NCBI RefSeq assembly: GCF_000712595.1
Contig: NZ_JOTN01000014.1
Span: forward strand, 1 to 64,000
Source: Bacillus manliponensis
Lineage (GTDB): Bacteria; Bacillota; Bacilli; Bacillales; Bacillaceae_G
Length of the DNA stretch: 64,000 nt
Direction of reading: 5' to 3'
A program made the position numbers and the translations under genes. The notes beneath the pieces were generated by a model. That model searched no databases, had not been told where the DNA came from, and saw only the letters and a list, made by a program, of their open reading frames with translations. Shown one piece after another: positions 43,497-52,927 of the stretch (the first letter of the stretch is position 1; each line of letters begins with the position of its first letter).

Positions 43497-44456
43497 TTAT
43501 GAATTTTGTTCTACTAAGCTATTCTTCCTTTGCAATGCCACAAGCGTAATCATTTCATACGCAATACTTGATGCTGCAATAGCTGTAATTTCCCCACTAT
43601 CATACGCCGGTAACACTTCTACTAAATCAAATCCTACAATGTTCAAACCATATAATCCTTGCACAAGTTCAACTGCTTCGATTGTTGTTGGCCCACCAAC
43701 TTCTGGTGTTCCTGTCCCAGGTGCATATGCAGGGTCAATAAAATCAATATCAAACGACACAAACGTTACAGCATTTTGAACTCTTTCATGAATTCTTCTA
43801 AGCACTTCTGTATATCCAATTTTTCTTACTTCTTTCATTGTAATAACTTCAAATCCGAGCTCTCTTGCATCTTCTATATCATTTGGACCATATAACGGAC
43901 CTCTCATCCCAATTTGAATAGAATGTTCCACATCGATAAGGCCTTCCTCAACTGCTCGGCGAAACGGTGTACCATGCATATATTTCTCACCATAATAATG
44001 GTCCCACGTATCGCTATGAGAATCAAAATGAACGAGAGCTACTGGTCCAAATTGCTTCGCAAATGCCCGTAAATTCCCAAGCGAAATGGAGTGGTCACCG
44101 CCAAGTATAATAGGAACAATTCTTTTTTCTAGTAAAGGCGTTAATCCTTCCACAATGTTGTCGTACGTGCGATGTATGTTACCAGGAACAACATCTAAAT
44201 CTCCGTAATCAACACCTGAACAATAATCAAAAATATTAATTTCTTGATCCGGGTTATATGGGCGTAATAAACTTGAGAAGTTCCGAATATGATTTGGTCC
44301 TAAACGTGCACCAACGCGATAAGACTGAGCTGTATCAAAAGGAACTCCTAATACTGCAAAATCTACGTGTTCAGTCGTATTTTTTTGTTCTAGTCGCATA
44401 AATGTTTTTACTCCGCAAAAGCGAGGTGACATCGATGAATCTTTCGGTTTATACAT
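43497..44456 (-). CDS. Ureohydrolase (agmatinase/guanidinobutyrase family)
   Basis: This 319-residue dimanganese hydrolase of the arginase superfamily has metal-ligand motifs GGDHS (119-123), DSHSD (145-149) and SFDIDFIDPAYAPGTGTPE (from 234). It splits a guanidino compound into urea and an amine. Length and the SSS/GABA-aminotransferase neighbours favour 4-guanidinobutyrate over agmatine, because the expected product GABA is the substrate of the downstream enzyme. Sequence alone cannot exclude agmatinase. It is the first gene behind a -24/-12 promoter. Confidence 0.85.
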   Translation of the reverse strand: MYKPKDSSMSPRFCGVKTFMRLEQKNTTEHVDFAVLGVPFDTAQSYRVGARLGPNHIRNFSSLLRPYNPDQEINIFDYCSGVDYGDLDVVPGNIHRTYDNIVEGLTPLLEKRIVPIILGGDHSISLGNLRAFAKQFGPVALVHFDSHSDTWDHYYGEKYMHGTPFRRAVEEGLIDVEHSIQIGMRGPLYGPNDIEDARELGFEVITMKEVRKIGYTEVLRRIHERVQNAVTFVSFDIDFIDPAYAPGTGTPEVGGPTTIEAVELVQGLYGLNIVGFDLVEVLPAYDSGEITAIAASSIAYEMITLVALQRKNSLVEQNS

Positions 44457-44518
44457 AGTCTCACTCCCGTAATCTATATTTTTACTGTTTTAACTCCATC
44501 CTTATATCATTTCTATTA

Positions 44519-44535
44519 TGCAAGTTTCGTGCCAA
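44519..44535 (-). promoter_or_regulatory. Sigma-54 (-24/-12) promoter of the ureohydrolase operon
   Basis: The minus strand reads TTGGCACGAAACTTGCA, a full match to TTGGCACGNNNNTTGCW with correct GG-GC spacing. It lies 63 bp upstream of the ureohydrolase ATG and downstream of a sigma-54 activator gene. An upstream inverted repeat (AAAAATATG / CATATTTTT, 44539-44570) could bind the activator or end the activator transcript. Confidence 0.9.
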
Positions 44536-44579
44536 GTAAAAAATATGAAGAAAATCCACTCCATATTTTTCGTAATGTT

Positions 44580-45953
44580 TCATTCAATTTTATATTTCTT
44601 AAGTTTTCTAACGACAGAAGGCTGACTGATTCCTAACATTTCCCCAATTTTAACGGTCGTCTTATATTTCTTTTTCGCATCTATTAACACTTGTTTTTCC
44701 ACTGTTTCAAGTATTTCATTAAGCGTCTCAGCTGGCTTCATAAATGCTTCAGTATCCACTTTACCTATGTAAGAATCCGGTATATGTTCAACTGTAATTA
44801 ACTTCGAACGCGACGTAATAACAAGGCGCTCCATTAAGTTCATTAATTCTCTTATATTCCCTTCCCACTTTTGCCTTAATAAAATTTGTATTACCGCTTG
44901 ATCTAATTCTCGTTCGCGCTTATATTTCTCACAAAATTTATTCAAAAATACATATATTAAATTCATCATATCTGCCGGTCGGTCCCTTAATGGTGGAATC
45001 AAAATTGGAACAACGTATAATCGGAAATATAAATCTCTTCTAAAATGACCACTTTCAACGAGCTGTTCTAAATTACGATTTGTTGCAACAATTAGGCGAA
45101 AATTTGCCTTTTTCGGTTTCGTACCACCAACGCGATAAAATACTCTTTCTTCTATTAGTTTAAGAAGCTTTACTTGCTGTTCTAGTGATAATTCCCCTAC
45201 TTCATCAAGAAATAACGTTCCTCCATGCGCTAGTTCTGCAAATCCAAGCTTTCCATTTTTCTTTGCCCCTGTGAAAGAACCTGCTTCATACCCAAAAAAT
45301 TCAGCTTCAAATAACGACTCTGGCACAGCAGCGCAGTTCACTTCAATGAACGGCCCGTAATTTCTTGCACTCTTCTCATGAATATAACGAGCAATCACTG
45401 TTTTTCCGACTCCTGATTCACCAAGCAATACAATATTCACATCTACTTCCGCAATTTGATGCAGTGTCTCCATCACTTTATACATTGCAGGATCATCTGC
45501 AACGAGTCCTACCGATGTCATTTTTTCACGTAATGCAATATGTGCCTCTTCTTTTACACGGTCAATTTCTTCTTGCATATGATCTAAATACGTTTGCATC
45601 CCAGCTAAATCTGAAACATCATACGAATAACTAACAACTCGGTATACTTCTCCTTCTTCATCAAACAATGGAATACCTGTTACAAGTAATTTCGTTCCCG
45701 TCTTTGTTAGCTGAACAACTGTAATTTTCTCTTTCTTCTCAATAATTAACGGCGTTACAATAGGTGTAATAATCCCTTGTCGTTCCAATTCATAAATTGA
45801 TGCACCTATTAAATCTTCATAAACAATTCCATAACGATCCGCTGTAAACTCGGTTGCTTTTAAAATCGTTCCGTTTACGTCAGTAACAATTAAATCTTCC
45901 ATTAACGATTCTAATATCACTTCTGTTTCTGAAATATATTCTGTATATAGCAA
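44580..45953 (-). CDS. Sigma-54-dependent transcriptional activator with PAS domain
   Basis: This 457-residue enhancer-binding protein has an N-terminal PAS domain (about residues 10-115), an AAA+ domain with Walker A GESGVGKT (178-185), the sigma-54 contact loop GSFTGA (225-230, a GAFTGA variant) and Walker B GGTLFLDEVGE, and a C-terminal TyrR-type helix-turn-helix (VKIGEMLGISQPSVVRKLKK). It probably senses the pathway substrate through PAS. It starts at TTG (45953), 7 bases after AAGGAG. It sits directly upstream of the operon that has the -24/-12 promoter. Confidence 0.93.
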   Translation of the reverse strand: MLYTEYISETEVILESLMEDLIVTDVNGTILKATEFTADRYGIVYEDLIGASIYELERQGIITPIVTPLIIEKKEKITVVQLTKTGTKLLVTGIPLFDEEGEVYRVVSYSYDVSDLAGMQTYLDHMQEEIDRVKEEAHIALREKMTSVGLVADDPAMYKVMETLHQIAEVDVNIVLLGESGVGKTVIARYIHEKSARNYGPFIEVNCAAVPESLFEAEFFGYEAGSFTGAKKNGKLGFAELAHGGTLFLDEVGELSLEQQVKLLKLIEERVFYRVGGTKPKKANFRLIVATNRNLEQLVESGHFRRDLYFRLYVVPILIPPLRDRPADMMNLIYVFLNKFCEKYKRERELDQAVIQILLRQKWEGNIRELMNLMERLVITSRSKLITVEHIPDSYIGKVDTEAFMKPAETLNEILETVEKQVLIDAKKKYKTTVKIGEMLGISQPSVVRKLKKYKIE

Positions 45954-46031
45954 TTTCTCACTCCTTAAAAAGAATATTCCGTCTATTTATCAATGAATAT
46001 TGTATTCGATATTGTATAAAGAAGTAAAGAA

Positions 46032-46060
46032 ATAAAAAACCTACACATTATTGTGCAGGT
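46032..46060 (-). terminator. Terminator of trmB
   Basis: The stem AACCT.CACA / TGTG.AGGTT with a T-run on the minus strand overlaps the end of trmB. Confidence 0.7.
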
Positions 46061-46701
46061 TCTGTACGATATTTCCCCTCAACGCGGTAAATACGATTTC
46101 CTTTACTTGAGAACTTTTCTTCGTATTCTGTCATAATATTGCCTTCAAAATCACTGTTGTGAAGATCTAGGCTAATGTAAGGCAGTAACATGCCGTACTC
46201 TGCCATGCTTGATAGCGAGTATTCAAATAATCCTTGGTTATCTGTTTTAAAGTGGACTTCTCCGCCTTTTACAAGTACCGTTTCGTAGTTACGTAAAAAC
46301 GCTTTGTACGTTAAACGACGTTTTGCATGGCGATTTTTTGGCCATGGATCTGAGAAGTTTAAATACACACGGTCTACTTCGTTTTCAGCGAAGAACACTG
46401 TTAAATCTTCTGCGTCTTTATTAATTAATTTTAAGTTTGGCACTTCTTCTTCAATTAACTTATCAAGCGCGTCTACGATAACACTTGTAAACTTTTCAAT
46501 TCCAATGTAGTTTACATCTGGATTTGCTTTTGCCATTTCATAAATAAAACGGCCGCGGCCTGTTCCTACTTCAATGTGGATTGGATTTTCGTTACCGAAT
46601 AATTCATTCCAATTTCCAAGTTGTTCTTCTGGGTTTCCAATTACAAAGTGCGAATATTCTTTCGTACGGTCCATTGCATATGGTTTATGTCTTAAGCGCA
46701 T
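46048..46701 (-). CDS. trmB: tRNA (guanine-N7-)-methyltransferase
   Basis: This 217-residue class I SAM methyltransferase makes m7G46 in tRNA. SAM motif I is [15 protein letters not shown], followed by YIGIEKF, the catalytic region [16 protein letters not shown] and [11 protein letters not shown]. Length matches B. subtilis TrmB (YtmQ). It lies between the sigma-54 regulator and ytzH; in B. subtilis it adjoins ytnP, so the 38-46 kb block looks inserted here. Confidence 0.96.
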   Translation of the reverse strand: MRLRHKPYAMDRTKEYSHFVIGNPEEQLGNWNELFGNENPIHIEVGTGRGRFIYEMAKANPDVNYIGIEKFTSVIVDALDKLIEEEVPNLKLINKDAEDLTVFFAENEVDRVYLNFSDPWPKNRHAKRRLTYKAFLRNYETVLVKGGEVHFKTDNQGLFEYSLSSMAEYGMLLPYISLDLHNSDFEGNIMTEYEEKFSSKGNRIYRVEGKYRTEPAQ

Positions 46702-46856
46702 GCGTTTCTTCCTCTCTGTTTATCAAGGTGTATTATCAAATAAAAAACCAAGTACGTACGAGCACTCGGTCCGTTTCTTTTTGTATAAAATCTACAGTTT
46801 CAACAAAAACTACAAAGTGTATAAAACTTACTGCCAACCGAAAGGATGTATCAGAA

Positions 46857-47135
46857 ATGCCTCTAAATCAACAACATCAACTGGAGATTTTAAAAGACAT
46901 TTTAGTGAATCATCAAACCGATTGTTGCGGAACTGTTGCCGAATGTGAACAATTAGAACGGATTGTACAAGCGCTGCTCGCAAATGAAGCGGTAGCAAGC
47001 GATGTAAAAACAATGTTAAATGACGTACATTACTACAGCCAAGCTGGGAAGATGTCTCCTGATTTAGATCATCACATTTCCGGTCATCAAGAGCAGTTAT
47101 CCCAGTGGATTTCAGGAATGGATAGTCTTTCTTAA
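46857..47135 (+). CDS. ytzH: YtzH-like protein
   Basis: This 92-residue soluble helical protein (MPLNQQHQLEILKDILVNHQTDCC...) matches the YtzH family by position and pattern. The ATG at 46857 follows GAAAGGATG; a longer frame crosses into the trmB promoter. Its 3' end overlaps ytmP by 4 bp on the opposite strand. Function is unknown. Confidence 0.82.
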   Translation: MPLNQQHQLEILKDILVNHQTDCCGTVAECEQLERIVQALLANEAVASDVKTMLNDVHYYSQAGKMSPDLDHHISGHQEQLSQWISGMDSLS

Positions 47136-47935
47136 TATGATTTCGAAGCGAGCAGCTGCGTTAAATATTGTAACCAATATTGAGCTTCTGCTTGCTTATT
47201 TTTTGTTGTGTACCATTGAATAGACAGCATACACTGTGCAACAACGTACCACTTCATACGAGCAAGAAGAGATTCTGTCATCTCAAGCCCATAACTCTCT
47301 AGCCAATTGCTCCACTCTTCACGTGGAATATACCAATGAAGAAGCATCCCAACATCAAGAGCAGGATCAGCAATCACTGCACCGTCCCAATCAATTAAAA
47401 ATAATTCATTTTCATCTGATAGTAACCAATTATTATGGTTCACATCACAATGACAAACAGCAACATGCTCATAGTTCATGTTTTCAAGAGACTGCTGTAA
47501 ATAATGAAGTCCTTCTTGAACCACTTCGTTCTCTTTTACATTTTTTTGTAGAAGAGAATGTACTTCCTCTAATAAATCCTTTGCATGTATCGGCTGCTTC
47601 CCAAGCTTACGAATCATATGCACAAGCGCTTCAGAAGAATGAATTTTCTTCAAAAGTTTTGCAACGCGCTCAAGCCCCATATCTTCTGGTTCTAATCTTC
47701 TGCCTGGCAGCCATCTCTGTGCTGAAATGACATCACCGTTCGTCAACCTCCTTGTCCAAAGTAACTTTGGAACAATTCCTTCTGCTGACAACACCGCAAG
47801 GAAAGGTGATGAATTGCGCTTTAAAAACAACTTTTGTTGTCCATCATGTGCAATATAAGCATCACCTGTTGCCCCGCCGGCTGGTGTAACTTTCCACTCT
47901 TCTCCTAACAATTGTTCCAACCATTCCTTGTTCAT
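47132..47935 (-). CDS. ytmP: Aminoglycoside phosphotransferase/choline kinase-like protein YtmP
   Basis: This 267-residue kinase-fold protein has the catalytic loop VCHCDVNHNNWLL and the metal-binding LIDWDGAVIADPALDVG, as in APH/choline kinases. It is cytoplasmic. YtmP in B. subtilis has no settled substrate; a small alcohol or thiamine-like compound is possible. It is convergent with ytzH (4 bp overlap). Confidence 0.85.
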   Translation of the reverse strand: MNKEWLEQLLGEEWKVTPAGGATGDAYIAHDGQQKLFLKRNSSPFLAVLSAEGIVPKLLWTRRLTNGDVISAQRWLPGRRLEPEDMGLERVAKLLKKIHSSEALVHMIRKLGKQPIHAKDLLEEVHSLLQKNVKENEVVQEGLHYLQQSLENMNYEHVAVCHCDVNHNNWLLSDENELFLIDWDGAVIADPALDVGMLLHWYIPREEWSNWLESYGLEMTESLLARMKWYVVAQCMLSIQWYTTKNKQAEAQYWLQYLTQLLASKSY

Positions 47936-48153
47936 TATCCGTTAACAATTCCTTATCTTTTATAGTCATAAAAAGAAAAACCTCAACATCTTATCGATGA
48001 TCGGCACTTCTATTAAGTTCTTTATCATGCGTAAAAAGCAATTTCAGCTTTTCACTTTATTTTACAAAACATAAAATACGATGGCAACCTATCGAAATAG
48101 CCACCTTTGTCAATTCTACATTTATTATATTCGCATCGTCAAGTAGCGATTTG

Positions 48154-50250
48154 TCACATTGTGACGAATACGTAAGAGCTAACAGGCTTAATCATTGTCT
48201 TATTTCCTTCAAATGTAAAAATCGGATGGGGATTTGCCATGTTATCATCCGCTATTACATGCCACACGCCTTTTTTTGGAAGATTCAATTCTTGCTCTTC
48301 CAATCCGTTATGAAACACGGCTACAATATCGCTCCACTTTCCAAACGCAGAAACATCTTGTAACCAATAAGCCACTACAGATGGTGCTGTCTTCATAAAT
48401 GACATATGCTTTTCAATTAACTGCAAAGATGAAAAACGAAATGCATGATGCTGTTTTCGAAGAGTAATTATTCCTTCTATATAAGCAATTGTTTTCTCTT
48501 CTTTTTCTGCTCTTTCCCAGTCTATTTGGTTAATTTCATCTGGAGCGTTGTAACTATTTTCATGACCTTGTTTTGTCCGGTAAAATTCTTGGCCAGCATG
48601 AAGAAACGGAACGCCTTGTGAAAGAATTGTCATCACTGTTGCTAATTGGTGACGACGTTTCAAAATATATTCTTCTTCGTCGTTACTCACTAGTAGTTTA
48701 TCCCACATCGTCATATTGTCATGGCATTCTACATAATTAATCGTTTGACATGGGGTGTCAAATCCTTTTCCCATTAAAGCGGCTTGGACAAACTCCTGAT
48801 TCGAAATATCACCAAAAGCAAATCCCTTTCCCCTGACATCAAATGTACTTCCCTTAATCGTATCTCGGAAGCGATCGTTAAACTGAGCAATACGTGGCAT
48901 CTGCTTCGCATTATAAAGTGCAGCTTTTTTCTCTTTTGAAAGCGGGGTCTGTAAATCCCATCCTTCACCAAGCAAAATGACACGTTCTTTTACTTCATCC
49001 ACTTTCTTTCGAATTATATTCATCGTATCTATATCTAAAATACCCATTAAATCAAAGCGAAAACCATCAAGACGATATTCTGTTAACCAATATAAAACAG
49101 AATCAACAATAAACTTTCGCACCATTTTCCGCTCAGATGCTACATCATTCCCAACACCCGTCCCATTTGATGGCATGCCGTTCTCACCATGCCTAAAATA
49201 ATAGCCTGGTACAAGTTTTTCAAATGATGATGTTTCCCGCTGAAACACATGGTTATACACAACATCTAAAATGACGCGAAGACCATGCTCATGTATCGTA
49301 CGAATCAGCATTTTACACTCGATAATTCGACTATATGGGTCTTGAGGATTCAAGCTGTATACACCGGCTGGCACGTTATAAAAAAGTGGATTATAACCCC
49401 AGTTATATGACAAAAATGGCTTCTCTTCGTCAACACCAGCAAATTGATGAAGAGGCAGCAATTCTACATGTGTCACACCTAATCGTTTCATATAAGAAAG
49501 CGGCTTACTTCTTTCCTCTATGAAGCCACTATATGTCCCCTTTTGCAATACTCCACTACTTGGATGCATCGTCATATCACGAATGTGCGCTTCATAAATG
49601 ACTGCATCTGTTTCAGCACCATAAGAAGGTAAAATCGCTTTATCTTCTACATATGTTTTTTCCATATTGATAATAACGCCACGTTCCCCATTTATTGTTA
49701 CTGATTTCGTATACGGATCAACCGCTTCATGCCATATTAAATTAATACACACAAGCACCATATACTGCGCTCCATCAAAGTCACCTTCTAATTGAGAACA
49801 CCAAACCCCTTTCTCTTCTCGCGTCATTTCGTAATCATGATAATTTTGTTCATCTCTATAAATACGAAGCTTTGCACGTGACGCTGTAGGTGCCCATATT
49901 TTACATACTGTTTTTTCTTTCGTATACTGCGCTCCTAAATCATTTCCTTCATAATAATACACTTCATCAAACTGCTCCGTTCGAATGACAGCCCCAATTT
50001 GCAAATCCGTTTCCACACTGCGTTCATCCAAGATGAAGTAACATTTACTTAAATCAAGTGGCTCGTGTGCCTTACACTCGTACTTCATTGCATGAGAAAG
50101 ATTGATGATTGAGCAAATAGATAGATCCCACTTTTCATCTTTATGACGAAGCGAGAACGTATTGCTTACACCATATTCATGTGGTAATAGCACTGTAATT
50201 TTATCCATCTCGTCTAAGTATGCTTCAAACGTGCGCTGAATTTTCAACAT
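48154..50250 (-). CDS. amyX: Type I pullulanase
   Basis: This 698-residue GH13 debranching enzyme cleaves alpha-1,6 bonds of glycogen or pullulan fragments. It has the type I signature YNWGYNP, a CBM48-like N-terminal region (AKLRIYRDE) and the GH13 catalytic segments DVVYNHVF, GFRFDLMG (nucleophile Asp), LLGEGWD (acid Glu) and VECHDN. There is no signal peptide, so it is intracellular like B. subtilis AmyX. A consensus cre lies 60 bp upstream of the start. Confidence 0.95.
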   Translation of the reverse strand: MLKIQRTFEAYLDEMDKITVLLPHEYGVSNTFSLRHKDEKWDLSICSIINLSHAMKYECKAHEPLDLSKCYFILDERSVETDLQIGAVIRTEQFDEVYYYEGNDLGAQYTKEKTVCKIWAPTASRAKLRIYRDEQNYHDYEMTREEKGVWCSQLEGDFDGAQYMVLVCINLIWHEAVDPYTKSVTINGERGVIINMEKTYVEDKAILPSYGAETDAVIYEAHIRDMTMHPSSGVLQKGTYSGFIEERSKPLSYMKRLGVTHVELLPLHQFAGVDEEKPFLSYNWGYNPLFYNVPAGVYSLNPQDPYSRIIECKMLIRTIHEHGLRVILDVVYNHVFQRETSSFEKLVPGYYFRHGENGMPSNGTGVGNDVASERKMVRKFIVDSVLYWLTEYRLDGFRFDLMGILDIDTMNIIRKKVDEVKERVILLGEGWDLQTPLSKEKKAALYNAKQMPRIAQFNDRFRDTIKGSTFDVRGKGFAFGDISNQEFVQAALMGKGFDTPCQTINYVECHDNMTMWDKLLVSNDEEEYILKRRHQLATVMTILSQGVPFLHAGQEFYRTKQGHENSYNAPDEINQIDWERAEKEEKTIAYIEGIITLRKQHHAFRFSSLQLIEKHMSFMKTAPSVVAYWLQDVSAFGKWSDIVAVFHNGLEEQELNLPKKGVWHVIADDNMANPHPIFTFEGNKTMIKPVSSYVFVTM

Positions 50251-50309
50251 ATGGCATCACCATCCTCTCGAAACAAACTCTGTCTTCTTATTATCATATT
50301 CATAATAGA

Positions 50310-50324
50310 AGGAAACGTTTTCAA
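50310..50324 (-). promoter_or_regulatory. cre site upstream of amyX
   Basis: On the minus strand TTGAAAACGTTTCCT matches the cre consensus WTGNAANCGNWNNCW at every defined position. Its TTGAAA could also serve as a -35, with -10-like GAATAT 17 bp downstream, so CcpA would occlude the promoter. It lies just after the thpR stop codon. Confidence 0.72.
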
Positions 50325-50327
50325 TCG

Positions 50328-50876
50328 TTACACTTTCTGTAAAATTACTTCGCATACTGCTTCATATTTGGGCTTTCTATCCATACGTGTTTCATATAAC
50401 GTCACCTTCTCAACCACAAAATCAATTGGAAGTAGTTCGTCTAATTGATCAAGTTGAAACGCTTCCTCACCTTGCCATTTTCGTGCGACTGTAATATGAG
50501 GACGGTACGGTCGATCTTCTAGCTGAAATCCATTTTGTTTACATATGTGCTGCACACGTTCTTGCAGCTGAAATAACGTAGGCTCTCCATTCACACCCAT
50601 CCAAAAAATACGCGGATAAGCCTCGTCTCCAAACGTTTGAAACTTCGTTAGCGATAACGGAAACTGAGGTGTTTGTCCAAGCTGCTGCAAGTCTTGCTGC
50701 AGTTTCCCCATTCTGTCACTTTCCACTCTTCCTAAAAAGGAGAGCGTAATATGGTAATCGTCTCGATATACAAATGAACGAAACGGTAACGATTTTTCCG
50801 CTAAGTCTTTCCATTTCGTTAATGCATCTTTCACGTGCTCTTGTAACGTCACAGCGATAAAATAATGTCTTTCCAT
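50328..50876 (-). CDS. thpR: RNA 2',3'-cyclic phosphodiesterase (2H family, YtlP)
   Basis: This 182-residue 2H phosphoesterase has the paired motifs HITLSFLG and HITVARKW, each with the catalytic His-x-Thr. It opens 2',3'-cyclic phosphates on RNA or ligates 2'-5' ends. The ATG at 50876 is 8 bases after AAAGGAG; a GTG three codons earlier abuts the site. It lies between pepV and amyX, as ytlP in B. subtilis. Confidence 0.92.
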   Translation of the reverse strand: MERHYFIAVTLQEHVKDALTKWKDLAEKSLPFRSFVYRDDYHITLSFLGRVESDRMGKLQQDLQQLGQTPQFPLSLTKFQTFGDEAYPRIFWMGVNGEPTLFQLQERVQHICKQNGFQLEDRPYRPHITVARKWQGEEAFQLDQLDELLPIDFVVEKVTLYETRMDRKPKYEAVCEVILQKV

Positions 50877-50993
50877 TTCGAACACTCCTTTTTACTTAGT
50901 TTGACATGTCTTATATATCTCATTCATTTTTGTATAAAAAGAATGAGATACATAAATTAAATTTCTAACTACATAACAGCTCTATTCTCACGA

Positions 50994-51041
50994 GATTTTG
51001 GTGATGGATTCAGCGATTTTGAGATTTTTTCAGCGATTCAC
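50994..51041. repeat. Short 21 bp intergenic tandem repeat (2.3 units)
   Basis: Two ~21 bp units each contain ATTTTG.GAT and TTCAGC, followed by a partial GATTCAC. The unit resembles the 21 bp half-units of the array at 34496-34636 (TTTCNGCNATTTT). Confidence 0.6.
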
Positions 51042-51066
51042 TTTTTCCTTATAATACGATTCTCAC

Positions 51067-51111
51067 AAAAAAAGCTGCTCCAAAGGTACCTATATACTTT
51101 TGAAACAGCTC
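51067..51111 (-). terminator. Terminator of pepV
   Basis: An imperfect long stem (AGCTGTTTCAAAAG / CTTTGGAGCAGCT) is followed by a seven-T run on the minus strand, directly after pepV. Confidence 0.8.
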
Positions 51112-51119
51112 CTATTATA

Positions 51120-52526
51120 TTACTTCGCTAATTCATAAATAGCATGCGCATAAATTGCTGTTGCTTTTAACATACTTTCAATTTCAATGTACTCATCCTT
51201 TTGATGAGCAAGCTCTTCTTGACCTGGGAATAATGGTCCAAATGCAACGCCTGCTTTTAATGAGCGTGCATATGTGCCACCACCAATCGCTAATAGTTCT
51301 GCATCCTTTCCAGTTTCCTCTTCATACACGCGTTGCAGTGTACGAATAAGTACATGATCTTTATCGACGTGATGTGGACGAGAATCTGATACATCCTCAA
51401 TATGGAAGCCTTTTTCGCTTAAAGAATTCGTAAATGTTTGTAATGTTTCTGCTAAATTTGTTGTAACCGGATAACGCATATTTAAACCTAGCTTTCCACC
51501 TTCTTCTTTTATGTAAGAAAGATGACCAACGTTAATCGTTAACGGTCCTGTAATCTCGTCCTCATAAGCAATACCCGCCTTTTTCCCAAGCGTATCACCT
51601 GTAAATGTTTCCGCTACAAATGTAACGAACTGACGAGCTTGTCCATCTAATGTAAGTGTTGCAAGGAAGTTGACAAGTGTTAAACCAGCGTTTTCACCTT
51701 TTTCTGGTGTAGAGCCGTGTGCAGAAGTCCCTTCTACTTGAAGCTTCACACTATTCCCTTCGACAACTGCTTTACCTACTTTACCTTCCTGCTTTACATA
51801 TGCTTCGTACTGCTTTGCAATTTCTGCCGCTCCTTCACTCACAACAACTGCTTCTGCAAAATCAGGAACCATATTTAAACGACGACCAGATGAGAAAGAA
51901 ACTAATACATTTTCAGCCGCTTCATACGCTTCTTTGTCTTGAACAACGTAAAAATCACAAATTCCTTTTTCTGCATTAATAATTGGGAAATCAGCATCTG
52001 GTGCAAAACCCATTGTTGGCATTTCTTCATGCTTAAAGTAATGATCAACACACTTCCAATTACTTTCTTCATCCGTTCCTAAAATCATACGAACGCGCTT
52101 AGATAATGGTAATTCTAATTCTTTTACAATCTTCATTGCATAATATGCCGCCATCGTTGGCCCTTTATCGTCAATTGCACCGCGCGCAAAGATTTTACCA
52201 TCACGAATATCCGCGCTATATGGAGGCGTTGTCCAGCCATCGCCTTCTGGTACAACGTCAACGTGGCATAAAATGCCGACTAACTCGTCGCCTTTTCCCA
52301 TCTCCAAATGACCCGCATAACCTTCTAAGTTTTTTGCAGCAAATCCATCTTTTTCACCTTTATGTAACATAAATGAGAGCGCCTCCGCTACACCTTCCCC
52401 AAACGGTGCACCTTCTTTCGCTGTCTCTTCTTCCCACACACTTTTAATTTGCAAAAATGCTTGTGTATCACGAATGATATCTTCTTTTCTTTTCTCTACT
52501 TCTTCCATCCAATGAATCTTTGACAT
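51120..52526 (-). CDS. pepV: Dipeptidase PepV (M20 family)
   Basis: This 468-residue dizinc peptidase hydrolyses dipeptides in the cytoplasm. Metal motifs are ILCHVDVVPEGDGW, GAIDDKGPTMAA, the catalytic GTDEESNWKC, and FAPDADFP. The lid domain is present, and the C-terminal IGGGTYARSL is conserved. Length matches the M20 dipeptidases of Bacillus and Lactobacillus. GAAGGTGA precedes the ATG. It is monocistronic. Confidence 0.95.
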   Translation of the reverse strand: MSKIHWMEEVEKRKEDIIRDTQAFLQIKSVWEEETAKEGAPFGEGVAEALSFMLHKGEKDGFAAKNLEGYAGHLEMGKGDELVGILCHVDVVPEGDGWTTPPYSADIRDGKIFARGAIDDKGPTMAAYYAMKIVKELELPLSKRVRMILGTDEESNWKCVDHYFKHEEMPTMGFAPDADFPIINAEKGICDFYVVQDKEAYEAAENVLVSFSSGRRLNMVPDFAEAVVVSEGAAEIAKQYEAYVKQEGKVGKAVVEGNSVKLQVEGTSAHGSTPEKGENAGLTLVNFLATLTLDGQARQFVTFVAETFTGDTLGKKAGIAYEDEITGPLTINVGHLSYIKEEGGKLGLNMRYPVTTNLAETLQTFTNSLSEKGFHIEDVSDSRPHHVDKDHVLIRTLQRVYEEETGKDAELLAIGGGTYARSLKAGVAFGPLFPGQEELAHQKDEYIEIESMLKATAIYAHAIYELAK

Positions 52527-52927
52527 AACTTCACCTTCTTCTCTATTCTCTTTTTCATCATATCAAACAACTTCTTTTCATGACAACGAACGAAAGGCTA
52601 CCTTTATACAAATTTTCTAAACATATTGATACTATCAGCAAAAAACATTCATTTTTTGAATTCATATAATTCCGATTATTAAAATTAGTTTTTCTTTTAT
52701 TTTTTTAAATTTCATGCAGGAATTTGACGTTTTTCGTAGAATGTTACGAAGTAAGTTGGCATAGAAAGATAAAAAGTCAACGCATTTCGTTCTACAAGTT
52801 TCTACTTAATATTAAATTTTTGTAAAATTAAGGACAATGAAAGCATGAAATTTATATTGTGGAGTACAATGAGAATGAAGACCTTCTTTCCTGATGTTGG
52901 TCAAAAAACTAGTAGAGGAGTGGTTTT
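52527..52927. other. 401 bp intergenic region between pepV and ytzE
   Basis: It is AT-rich. The inverted repeat TTCGTA-N6-TACGAA at 52733-52750, near a TTGACG, could be an operator. No gene longer than a few codons with a ribosome site is seen. Confidence 0.4.

Noticed and set aside
46581-46856. Long N-terminal extension of ytzH
   Set aside because: It runs antisense through trmB and its promoter; the family N-terminus and SD fit ATG 46857.
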